Origin: Slackia sp. ZJ119
GTDB taxonomy: Bacteria > Actinomycetota > Coriobacteriia > Coriobacteriales > Eggerthellaceae
Reading direction: 5' to 3'
NCBI RefSeq assembly: GCF_011039175.1
Contig: NZ_JAAKEN010000023.1
Span: 1 to 38,220 of the forward strand
Length of the DNA: 38,220 nucleotides
The position numbers and the translations under genes were made by a program. This document shows positions 26,129 through 32,844 of the stretch, piece after piece; the first letter of the stretch is position 1, and each line of letters starts with the position of its first letter. The notes under the pieces are model-generated. The model was not told where the DNA came from. It saw nothing but the letters and a program-made list of their open reading frames with translations, and made no database searches.

Positions 26129-27490
26129 ATGCGACGCATCGAGCTGAACCCGGGAGAGGCGTTCTCCCAAAGCCACCTGAAGCGCAAGAGCGCCTTCAAC
26201 GCTGCGGCCCTTGAGGCGGCCACGGCCATCATCGAAGACGTGCGCGAGAGGGGCGACGCGGCCTTGCGCGAATACACGAGCCGCTTCGACGGCGTGGACG
26301 TCGCCGACTTCCGTGTGCCCTATAGCGCCATCGCCGACGCGACGTCCCAGGTCAGCGACGAGGTTGCTGCGGCGCTGCGCCAGGCGGCCGACCAGATCCG
26401 CGACTTCCACGAGCGTCAGCGGCAGCAAAGCTGGTTTGCCGTGCGCGAAGACGGGGCGCTCGTGGGCAGCAAGGTGGTGCCGCTCGATTCGGTGGGCATC
26501 TACGTGCCGGGCGGCCGGGCGCTCTATCCTTCGACGGTGCTCATGAACGCCATTCCCGCTGCGGTGGCCGGCGTGCCGCGCATCGTGTGCACCACGCCGC
26601 CGACGAAGGACGGCACGGTCGATGCGGCTATTTTGGAAGCCTGCCGCATCGCCGGCGTCACCGAGGTCTACACGGTCGGAGGCGCCCAGGCCATCGGGGC
26701 GCTTGCCTATGGCACCGAATCGATCGAGCCGGTCGCGAAGATCACTGGCCCGGGCAACGCGTACGTGGCCGCGGCGAAGAAGGTCGTCTCGGGCGACGTG
26801 GGCATCGACATGATCGCCGGCCCGTCGGAGGTCTGCGTCGTCGCCGACGCCACGGCCGATCCGGCGCTGGTGGCCATCGACCTGATGGCCCAGGCCGAGC
26901 ACGACCCGCTGGCCACATGCTACCTCGTGTGCTTCGACGCCGCCTATGCCGACGCGGTCGAGGCCATGACGGCCCGCCACCTGCTCGCCTCCACCCGCGC
27001 CGACATCACGAAGGCGTCGCTTTCCGACCAGGGCGTCATCGTCGTGTGCAACGACCTCGCCCAGGCCGTCGAAGCGGTGAACGTCATCGCGCCCGAGCAC
27101 TTGGAGCTGCACGTCGACCACGCCCTCGACCTGCTCGGCGCCATCCGCCACGCCGGCGCCATCTTCTTGGGCGCCTGGACGCCCGAGGCCGTCGGCGACT
27201 ACGTGGCCGGCCCGAACCACACCCTTCCCACCGGCGGCACGGCCCGCTACGCCTCGCCGTTGTCCGTCGACGAGTTCGTGAAAAAGTCGAGCGTCATCCA
27301 GTATTCGTCTCAGGCGCTTGCCCGCGACGCGGAAACCGTCATGAGCATCGCCCGCCACGAGGGCCTGTGGGCGCACGCGATGAGCGTGGAGATGCGCAAG
27401 AACCTGCTGGACACCGGCAGCATCTACGGCATGGACGGCGACGATCTCCCGGTCGTGGCGGCGCAGTCGGAAGGAGAGGCGGATGCGTAG
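26129..27490 (+). CDS. hisD: Histidinol dehydrogenase
   Basis: The protein has 453 residues and performs the last two steps of histidine synthesis, oxidising histidinol to histidine with NAD and a zinc ion. The family signature runs through VGGAQAIGALAYGTESI, KITGPGNAYVAAAKK and GIDMIAGPSEV. The catalytic/zinc region is recognised in AEHDPLATCY, APEHLELHV and GPNHTLPTGG. Length is slightly above the usual 430. The ATG at 26129 follows GAAAGGAA. The stop codon overlaps the hisC start by 8 bases, indicating translational coupling. Confidence 0.97.
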   Translation: MRRIELNPGEAFSQSHLKRKSAFNAAALEAATAIIEDVRERGDAALREYTSRFDGVDVADFRVPYSAIADATSQVSDEVAAALRQAADQIRDFHERQRQQSWFAVREDGALVGSKVVPLDSVGIYVPGGRALYPSTVLMNAIPAAVAGVPRIVCTTPPTKDGTVDAAILEACRIAGVTEVYTVGGAQAIGALAYGTESIEPVAKITGPGNAYVAAAKKVVSGDVGIDMIAGPSEVCVVADATADPALVAIDLMAQAEHDPLATCYLVCFDAAYADAVEAMTARHLLASTRADITKASLSDQGVIVVCNDLAQAVEAVNVIAPEHLELHVDHALDLLGAIRHAGAIFLGAWTPEAVGDYVAGPNHTLPTGGTARYASPLSVDEFVKKSSVIQYSSQALARDAETVMSIARHEGLWAHAMSVEMRKNLLDTGSIYGMDGDDLPVVAAQSEGEADA

Positions 27491-28547
27491 CGTGCGGCCG
27501 GCGAACCCGGCGCTCGAGACGCTGGAGCCCTACGACCCTAAGTACCTGCCGGCAAACGCGTTTCTGTCGGCGAACGAAAACCCGCTCGACGTGCCGGCCG
27601 ACGTGCGCCTCGCCGTCAAGCGCGAAGTCAGAAGCGTCGCGCTCAACCGCTATCCCGACCCGCTTGCCAACGACCTGCGCGACCTTATCGCCGAGGCGAA
27701 CGGGCTTGACCGCGACTGCGTGCTGGCGGGCAACGGCGGAGACGAACTTTTGTTCGATATCGCGTTGGCGTGGGGCGGGCCGGGCCGCACGTTTCTCAAC
27801 CTGCCGCCGACGTTTTCCGTCTATGAGATCAACGCGCAGCTGACCAGCACCAACGTCGTGCGCATCCCGCGCCTGGCCGACTATTCCATCGACGAGGAAG
27901 CCGTGCTCGCCCGCGTGGAGGCCGGCGGCATCGACTACGTCATCGTGACCAGCCCCAACAACCCGACCGGCCAGCTGGCCGACGAAGCGTTTCTGCTGCG
28001 CCTGCTCGACGCGACCGACGCGCTCGTGGTGGTGGACGAGGCCTACTTCGAATTCTCGCGCCGCACGATGCGGCCCTGGCTTGAGCGGCACGCCAACCTG
28101 GCCATTCTGCGCACGTTCTCCAAAGCGTTCAGCCTGGCCGGCGTGCGCATGGGCTATGTGCTCGCCAGCCCGCACGTCATCCGCGAGCTGGCGAAGGTGC
28201 GCCAGCCGTATTCGGTCGACGCGGTGTCCCAGATCGTCGCGCGGGTGGTGTTCGAGAACCGCGCGAAGTTCGAGCCGGGCATCAAGGCCATCATCGCCGA
28301 GCGCGGCCGCCTCATCGAAGAGCTGGGCGCGATGGAAGGAGTGCGGCCGTATCCGTCAGATGCGAACTACGTACTGTTTCAGGTATCTGGGGCCGATGCG
28401 GTCTGGGAGCGTTTGTACGAGCAAGGCGTGCTCGTGCGCGACTTCTCGCACGCCCCGCTGCTGGAGGGCTGCCTGCGCGTGAGCGTGGGGACGCGCGAGC
28501 AGAACGACGCGTTTCTGGCGGCGCTCAGGGCCGCGAGAGAGGAATAA
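27483..28547 (+). CDS. hisC: Histidinol-phosphate aminotransferase
   Basis: The protein has 354 residues and is a PLP-dependent fold type I transferase that converts imidazole acetol phosphate to histidinol phosphate. SANENPLDVP near the N-terminus, TSPNNPTGQ, VVDEAYFEF and RTFSKAFSLAGVRMGY are present; the Lys in SKAF holds the PLP. The start overlaps the end of hisD, with GGAGAGG upstream inside hisD. hisB begins 3 bases after its stop. Confidence 0.96.
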   Translation: MRSVRPANPALETLEPYDPKYLPANAFLSANENPLDVPADVRLAVKREVRSVALNRYPDPLANDLRDLIAEANGLDRDCVLAGNGGDELLFDIALAWGGPGRTFLNLPPTFSVYEINAQLTSTNVVRIPRLADYSIDEEAVLARVEAGGIDYVIVTSPNNPTGQLADEAFLLRLLDATDALVVVDEAYFEFSRRTMRPWLERHANLAILRTFSKAFSLAGVRMGYVLASPHVIRELAKVRQPYSVDAVSQIVARVVFENRAKFEPGIKAIIAERGRLIEELGAMEGVRPYPSDANYVLFQVSGADAVWERLYEQGVLVRDFSHAPLLEGCLRVSVGTREQNDAFLAALRAAREE

Positions 28548-28550
28548 GCC

Positions 28551-29144
28551 ATGGCGCAAAGACGCGCGACCATTCGTCGCACCACGAACGAAACCGACAT
28601 CGAAATCACGCTTGACCTGGACGGACGCGGCATCGTCGACGTGGACACGGGCATCGGGTTTTTCGACCACATGCTTTCTGCGTTCGGCCGCCACGGCCTG
28701 TTCGACCTGACGGTGCGGGCGACGGGCGACGTGCACGTCGACGGCCACCACACGGTCGAGGACGCGGGCATCGTGCTGGGACAGGCGTTTTTGCAGGCCG
28801 CGGGCGACAAGCGCGGCATCCGGCGTTTCGGCTCCATCGCGCTGCCCATGGACGAGGCGCTCGTGCTGGCGGCGTGCGACCTGTCGGGCCGCGGACAGCT
28901 GCATTGGGCGGTCGACGTGCCGCCGGTCATGCTCGGCGCCTTTGACGCTGCGCTTGCAAAAGAGTTCTTCATCGCCTTCGCATCCAACGCGGCGCTGACG
29001 CTGCACGTGCGCGAGCTGGCAGGCGAAAACGCGCACCACGTCATCGAAGGCGCGTTCAAGGCGGCGGCCCGGGCGCTGCGCCAGGCCGTCGAGGCCGATG
29101 AGCGCATGGCCGGCGAGCTGCCCACGACGAAAGGCGCCCTATGA
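28551..29144 (+). CDS. hisB: Imidazoleglycerol-phosphate dehydratase
   Basis: The protein has 197 residues, the monofunctional form without the histidinol-phosphatase domain seen in E. coli. The manganese-binding motifs are present: GIGFFDHML and VDGHHTVEDAGI. The C-terminal repeat of the His motif reads GENAHHVIEGAFKA. It dehydrates IGP to imidazole acetol phosphate. The stop overlaps the hisH start as ATGA. Confidence 0.97.
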   Translation: MAQRRATIRRTTNETDIEITLDLDGRGIVDVDTGIGFFDHMLSAFGRHGLFDLTVRATGDVHVDGHHTVEDAGIVLGQAFLQAAGDKRGIRRFGSIALPMDEALVLAACDLSGRGQLHWAVDVPPVMLGAFDAALAKEFFIAFASNAALTLHVRELAGENAHHVIEGAFKAAARALRQAVEADERMAGELPTTKGAL

Positions 29145-29839
29145 TCGCCGTCGTCGACTACCACAAAGGAAACCTGCTGTCGGTCCAGCGCGGGCTTGAG
29201 GCGCTTGGCGCGAGCGTGCTCGTGACCGACGACGCGGCCGCCATCGCGCGGGCAGACGCCATCGTGCTGCCGGGCGTGGGCGCGTTCGCCGACGCGGCGG
29301 AATCGATGCGGGCGCTCGGGCAGCTGACGGCCGTTCGCGAGCGCATCGCGCTCGGCGTGCCGTTTCTCGGTATCTGCCTGGGAATGCACCTCATGTTCGA
29401 GGAAGGCACCGAAGGGGCGCCGCAGGAAGACGACGAGGAATCGTCGCACAACGCGCAAGGGCTGGCCGTGCTGCCCGGCGTCGTGGACCGCATGCCGCGC
29501 AGAGACGCGCAAGGCCGCGCCCACAAGGTGCCGCACGTCGGCTGGAACCAGGTGGTGCCGCCGGCAGACGGCAAGAACGCAGCCGGCCGTCCGGCCGAAG
29601 CCGCCTTCGCATCGCCCCTGTTCGCGGGCATCGATCCAGGCGAGTTCTTCTATTTCACGCACAGCTACGTGGTGCCCGACGGGCCGTTTTCCATCGCGGA
29701 AACCACCCACGCGACGGCGTTTCCCTGCGCCGTGCAGTACGGCGACGCGGCCTTCGGCGTGCAGTTCCATCCCGAGAAAAGCTCAGACGCGGGATCGAAG
29801 CTTCTCGGCAACTTCATTGCGATTGCGAAAGGGGCGTAA
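29141..29839 (+). CDS. hisH: Imidazole glycerol phosphate synthase, glutamine amidotransferase subunit
   Basis: The protein has 232 residues. The class I amidotransferase nucleophile is Cys79 in LGICLGMHLMF; the usual Gln after GM is His here. The C-terminal FHPEKSS provides the catalytic His and Glu. It releases ammonia from glutamine for HisF. A segment of about 25 residues around EDDEESSHNAQGLAV and a further Ala-rich insert (DGKNAAGRPAEAAF) make it longer than the usual 200-210. It overlaps hisB by 4 bases. Confidence 0.95.
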   Translation: MIAVVDYHKGNLLSVQRGLEALGASVLVTDDAAAIARADAIVLPGVGAFADAAESMRALGQLTAVRERIALGVPFLGICLGMHLMFEEGTEGAPQEDDEESSHNAQGLAVLPGVVDRMPRRDAQGRAHKVPHVGWNQVVPPADGKNAAGRPAEAAFASPLFAGIDPGEFFYFTHSYVVPDGPFSIAETTHATAFPCAVQYGDAAFGVQFHPEKSSDAGSKLLGNFIAIAKGA

Positions 29840-29845
29840 AGACTC

Positions 29846-30586
29846 ATGTATCTGCTTCCTGCCATTGACATTTTGGGCGGCAAGGCCGTGCGGCTTGCGA
29901 AAGGTGACTACAATGCCGTGACGGTCTACAACGACGACCCGGTCGACCAGGCGTTTCAGTTCGTCGACGAGGGAGCGTCGTGGGTGCACGTCGTCGATCT
30001 GGACGGCGCACGCTCGGGCCTGCCGGAAAACATCTCCATCATCGAGACCATCATCCACGACACGGGGCTCAAGGTCGAAGTGGGCGGCGGCATTCGCAGC
30101 CTGGCGACCGTGCGGCGTCTGGCCGACGCGGGCGTGTCGCGCATCGTGCTGGGAACGGTGCTCGTGACCGACCCGGCTTTCGCGAAAGACGCGCTCTACG
30201 AATTCGGCGACCTGCTGTCGGCCGGCATCGACGCGCGTGACGGCGAAGTGGCCGTTTCCGGCTGGCGCGAAGGGTCGGGCGTGAATGCGTTCGACCTGGC
30301 GCGGCAGATGTCTGACGTGGGCTTCAAGCACATGGTCTACACCGACATTTCGCGCGACGGCATGCGCACAGGCGTCGACGCGGCGGCCTACGTCGCCATG
30401 GCAGAAGCGTTCGGGCATCCGGTCACGGCGTCCGGCGGCGTGGCGAGCATCGCCGACATCGAGGCGTTGGCCCAGGTGGCGGACTCGATCGAAGGCGTCA
30501 TTGCGGGCCGGGCGGTCTATGAGGGCAACCTGTCGGTGGCGAAGGGCGTGGCGGTGTGCCGTGCGGCGACGGGGGCGTCATGCTAG
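29846..30586 (+). CDS. hisA: ProFAR isomerase
   Basis: The protein has 246 residues and is a TIM barrel that isomerises ProFAR to PRFAR. It begins [17 protein letters not shown] with the catalytic Asp8; [10 protein letters not shown] and [10 protein letters not shown] (second catalytic Asp) follow, and [11 protein letters not shown] binds a phosphate. It starts 6 bases after hisH. A dual HisA/TrpF role (PriA), common in other Actinobacteria, cannot be excluded from sequence alone. Confidence 0.95.
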   Translation: MYLLPAIDILGGKAVRLAKGDYNAVTVYNDDPVDQAFQFVDEGASWVHVVDLDGARSGLPENISIIETIIHDTGLKVEVGGGIRSLATVRRLADAGVSRIVLGTVLVTDPAFAKDALYEFGDLLSAGIDARDGEVAVSGWREGSGVNAFDLARQMSDVGFKHMVYTDISRDGMRTGVDAAAYVAMAEAFGHPVTASGGVASIADIEALAQVADSIEGVIAGRAVYEGNLSVAKGVAVCRAATGASC

Positions 30587-31344
30587 CGAAGCGCGTCATT
30601 CCCTGCATGGACGTGAAGGACGGCCGGGTCGTCAAAGGCGTCAACTTCGTGAACCTGCGCGACGCGGGCGATCCCATCGAGCTGGCGTCGGCCTACGACG
30701 AGCAGAAGGCCGACGAGGTCATCTTTCTCGACATCACGGCCACCAGCGACGACCGCGCCACCACGGTGGAGCTGGCCAGCCACGCCAGCGCCAGCCTGCA
30801 TCTGCCGTACTGCGTGGGCGGCGGCTTTCGCAGCGTGGCCGACATCCGCCGCATGATAGCCGTTGGGGCCGACAAGGTGTCGGTGAACTCGGCCGCCGTG
30901 GCGAATCCCGCGCTCATTGCCGAGGCGGCGCGGGCGTTCGGCACGCAGGCCATCGTGTGCGCCATCGACGCGAAAGCGGTCGCGGGAAACCCCAACAAGT
31001 GGGAGGTCTACGTGGCGGGCGGACGCAAGGCCACGGGCATCGACGCGGTGGCCTGGGCGCAGGAGGCGGCGCGGCTCGGCGCGGGCGAGATCCTGCTCAC
31101 GTCGATGGACCGCGACGGCAGCCGCGACGGGTTCGACTGTGCGCTCACCCGCGCGGTGGCCCGGGCCGTGGACATCCCGGTCATCGCATCGGGCGGCGTG
31201 GGGAAGCTCGAGCACTTCGCCGAGGGCATCATCGAAGGGGAGGCCGACGCCGTGCTCGCCGCGAGCGTCTTCCACTTCGGCGAGCTGACGGTGCGCCAGG
31301 TGAAGGAGCACATGCGCTCCTGCGGCATCCCCGTGCGGCTGTAG
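30580..31344 (+). CDS. hisF: Imidazole glycerol phosphate synthase, cyclase subunit
   Basis: The protein has 254 residues and is a TIM barrel that uses HisH-derived ammonia to make IGP and AICAR. It begins [20 protein letters not shown] with the catalytic Asp11; [14 protein letters not shown] and [14 protein letters not shown] (second catalytic Asp) follow. The ATG at 30580 was preferred to an in-frame ATG at 30556 because the family begins at MLAKR. It overlaps hisA by 7 bases. Confidence 0.97.
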   Translation: MLAKRVIPCMDVKDGRVVKGVNFVNLRDAGDPIELASAYDEQKADEVIFLDITATSDDRATTVELASHASASLHLPYCVGGGFRSVADIRRMIAVGADKVSVNSAAVANPALIAEAARAFGTQAIVCAIDAKAVAGNPNKWEVYVAGGRKATGIDAVAWAQEAARLGAGEILLTSMDRDGSRDGFDCALTRAVARAVDIPVIASGGVGKLEHFAEGIIEGEADAVLAASVFHFGELTVRQVKEHMRSCGIPVRL

Positions 31345-31441
31345 GGAAACGCTGATGAAAGCCGTCTTGCCATGCGTTTGCAGGGCGGATGGCTGGGAGC
31401 CGAAAACCGAGCGAGCGCACCGGCGTGCGTACATGAGGCTT

Positions 31442-31507
31442 GAGGCCTCCGGGCGCCGCCCTGCAGACGCAGGGCTGGCGGAATGCAGCCGTCCAGGCCT
31501 CTTTTTG
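31442..31507 (+). terminator. Terminator-like structure closing the his operon after hisF
   Basis: GAGGCCT (31442-31448) pairs with AGGCCTC (31495-31501), which is followed by five T residues. Inside it, 31555-31564 and 31569-31579 minus 100 (that is 31455-31464 and 31469-31479) form a second stem with loop AGAC and one bulged T. It sits about 100 bases after hisF and would uncouple hisI from the operon. Confidence 0.6.
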
Positions 31508-31523
31508 TTGCGAGTCGTTGGAC

Positions 31524-31630
31524 GGCGGGTTCGGTGGCAAGGGCTTCGCCTCGATGCGTCATCGACCTGAGCCAAGGTCTCAGGTCTTCTTTGGCTTGAC
31601 CTCGGCTGCGCCCTTGCCGCCGAATCCGCC
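31524..31630. repeat. Long inverted repeat with a nested terminator-like hairpin, between hisF and hisI
   Basis: Arms 31524-31544 and 31610-31630 can form 21 continuous RNA base pairs, two of them G-U. Within the loop, GACCTGAG (31564-31571) and CTCAGGTC (31579-31586) form a perfect 8-bp stem followed by TTCTTT. The whole could be a structured leader of hisI, or a small palindromic insertion. No ORF of interest crosses it. Confidence 0.5.
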
Positions 31631-31727
31631 TGCCGAAATCGTGCGTGGGCAGAAGCACATTGGTCTGTTTCGGGCGGCTGTGTTCCGCCGTCGCTTGAGG
31701 CTCGGTCTTCTTGGGAAGGATTTTGCT

Positions 31728-32048
31728 ATGGCTGACATTTCTGACGTGCGCTTCAACGAGGCGGGCTTGATCCCGTGCATCGTACAGGACGCCGACACGC
31801 TCGAAGTGCTCATGATGGCGTGGATGAACGCCGAATCGCTTGCACTGACGTTGGAGCGCCGCGAGACCGTCTTCTGGTCGCGCAGCCGCCAGGAGATCTG
31901 GCACAAGGGCGCTACCAGCGGAAACACGCAGAAGCTGGCAGACCTGCGCTACGACTGCGACGCCGACTGCCTGCTCGCCCTCGTCCATCCCGCCGGCCCC
32001 GCCTGCCACACCGGCAACCGCACCTGCTTCTACCGTTCGCTGCTGTAG
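31728..32048 (+). CDS. hisI: Phosphoribosyl-AMP cyclohydrolase
   Basis: The protein has 106 residues and opens the adenine ring of PR-AMP in the third histidine step. [18 protein letters not shown] and the metal-binding DCDADC segment, then [12 protein letters not shown] with its zinc-binding Cys residues, are diagnostic. The PR-ATP pyrophosphatase (HisE) domain often fused downstream is absent. The ATG at 31728 follows GGGAAGGA. It lies 383 bases after hisF, beyond a terminator and a long inverted repeat, so it probably has its own promoter or depends on read-through. Confidence 0.96.
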   Translation: MADISDVRFNEAGLIPCIVQDADTLEVLMMAWMNAESLALTLERRETVFWSRSRQEIWHKGATSGNTQKLADLRYDCDADCLLALVHPAGPACHTGNRTCFYRSLL

Positions 32049-32055
32049 GTTGGGG

Positions 32056-32090
32056 CAGCTGACGAATACCCCGTCCCTCTGTCAGCTGCA
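32056..32090 (+). terminator. Inverted repeat after hisI, weak terminator candidate
   Basis: GCAGCTGAC (32056-32064) and GTCAGCTGC (32082-32090) form a perfect 9-bp stem with a 17-base loop, directly after hisI. There is no real T-run, so termination is uncertain. Confidence 0.35.
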
Positions 32091-32114
32091 GCTGGGATGA
32101 TTTTGGTTCATATA

Positions 32115-32123
32115 TGTTAGAAT
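32115..32123 (+). promoter_or_regulatory. Extended -10 promoter of small-peptide locus 2
   Basis: TGT followed by TAGAAT is an extended -10; the sequence around it is AT-rich and no clear -35 is seen. The start would fall near 32130, just before the first block (32132-32138) that is complementary to the 3' tail. Confidence 0.5.
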
Positions 32124-32161
32124 ATGCCCGTCAACGGATGTAAGTCCTGTACGCCGGGCGG

Positions 32162-32185
32162 CACCTTCTTCAAAGGAAGGAGGTG
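32162..32185 (+). promoter_or_regulatory. Shine-Dalgarno hairpin of small-peptide locus 2
   Basis: CACCTTCTTC (32162-32171) pairs with GAAGGAGGTG (32176-32185) across loop AAAG: 10 pairs, one of them G-U. The right arm contains the very strong ribosome-binding site for the ATG at 32194, so the site is fully buried. The first bases of the left arm also belong to the block that pairs with the 3' tail, so the two folds may compete. Confidence 0.65.
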
Positions 32186-32193
32186 ATACTGTC

Positions 32194-32304
32194 ATGGACG
32201 TTATCGCATCTGCCGTGAAGCTGGCGGCCTCGGTCGTGGCTCTTGCGCGTGAGATCGCGGCGCTCGTCAAGGCGTACGGTCGGCACAAAGAAGAGGATCG
32301 CTAG
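32194..32304 (+). CDS. Small amphipathic/charged peptide, candidate type I toxin (copy 2)
   Basis: This encodes 36 residues. A mostly Ala/Val/Leu segment with Lys9, Arg19 and Glu20 reads as an amphipathic or short membrane helix and ends in a charged tail (YGRHKEEDR). It resembles copy 1 in layout and in the ALVKAYGR versus WLAWKEYRPGR region, but identity is low. The start is set by GGAAGGAGGTG, 8 bases upstream. The stop codon lies within a perfect 10-bp hairpin. Its RNA context (buried Shine-Dalgarno, 5'-3' pairing in three blocks, antisense promoter) supports a type I toxin. I know of no named family for it. Confidence 0.65.
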   Translation: MDVIASAVKLAASVVALAREIAALVKAYGRHKEEDR

Positions 32305-32365
32305 CTGCAACTAGCGATCCAACTACCAAACGGTGCCGCCCGCCACAAACTACAGGCCTTCCGTT
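32286..32365 (-). ncRNA. Predicted antisense RNA antitoxin of small-peptide locus 2
   Basis: A minus-strand start near 32365 follows the extended -10 at 32372-32380. The end is set by the hairpin at 32295-32320 and the TCTTCTTT tract beyond it. The RNA of about 80 bases would cover the stop codon and the 3' tail of the peptide mRNA, including two of the three leader-complementary blocks and most of the third. It is predicted from sequence only. Confidence 0.5.
32295..32320 (-). terminator. Hairpin at the copy 2 stop codon; terminator of the predicted antisense RNA
   Basis: GGATCGCTAG (32295-32304) and CTAGCGATCC (32311-32320) form a perfect 10-bp stem with a 6-base loop. On the minus strand TCTTCTTTG follows, whereas on the plus strand AACTACC follows, so termination is expected for minus-strand RNA. 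Confidence 0.6.
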
Positions 32366-32371
32366 GGCTGC

Positions 32372-32380
32372 ATTATAGCA
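32372..32380 (-). promoter_or_regulatory. Extended -10 of the antisense RNA, locus 2
   Basis: The minus strand reads TGCTATAAT, identical to locus 1 (614-622). It lies within a larger palindrome, CATTAT-a-GCAC and GTGC-a-ATAATG (32371-32397), that could also end the sense transcript. Confidence 0.55.
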
Positions 32381-32397
32381 CACGGCGTGCAATAATG

Positions 32398-32844
32398 CCC
32401 TCTTCTGAAAAACTGTGCATCATTTGCTTGCGCTGACGAGCTCAGCCGCTTTTTGAAGGCATTTGAGACGTCGATTTCAAAACGATTTCATTTGTATATA
32501 AAGACCCAATTATGGTTCATCTGTTGCGCCGAAGGGGCTGCTTGGCAATGCGGCGGCTTGCCGATATGGTGTGCCCTGTGGTTCTTTTGATGTGCCTTTG
32601 TCGCGCCTGAGGTTTGTCAGCGCAGCTGTTTGCGCCGAGTTTTTCCTTGTTATCGCGGTGTTTTTCCGCCGGTGCCGTTGGCTTGAAATCCTTGCACTAC
32701 AACAAACGAACACAATTGTCAGGGCGAATCACCTGGTCGAAAGCGTTTCGATGCGGCGCGGTATAAAAAGCTTTTGCAAGATCGTTAATGTATGGCACAA
32801 TGGTTACGTCCTATGTTGTAAACCATATGAAGAAAGGTCAACAT
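32398..32844. other. AT-richer intergenic region before the second surface-protein gene
   Basis: No credible gene is seen in these 447 bases, which are AT-richer than most of the window. They hold the palindrome TCGAAAGCGTTTCGA (32738-32752), a TATAAA at about 32763 and TTGCAA near 32775 as loose promoter parts, and a possible solitary array-type motif (32772-32797). The next gene's promoter must lie here. Confidence 0.5.
32738..32752. promoter_or_regulatory. Operator-like palindrome upstream of the surface-protein gene
   Basis: TCGAAAGCGTTTCGA has perfect 6-bp arms around GCG. The form is like LacI-family operators (GAAAnCGnTTTC type). It lies about 95 bases before the start codon. No cognate regulator is encoded in the window. 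Confidence 0.35.

Noticed and set aside
31355-31570. 71-codon frame between hisF and hisI
   Set aside because: It runs through the terminator stem and inverted-repeat arm, lacks a ribosome-binding site and has no recognisable sequence.
32790-32806. Sigma-54-like TGGCAC-N5-TTAC before the surface-protein gene
   Set aside because: The -12 element is poor, and sigma-54 is not expected in Actinobacteria.
32815-32844. Upstream ATGs (32788 and 32827) as start of the second surface protein
   Set aside because: They lack a well-placed ribosome-binding site. ATG 32845 has GAAAGG seven bases upstream and yields a standard signal peptide.
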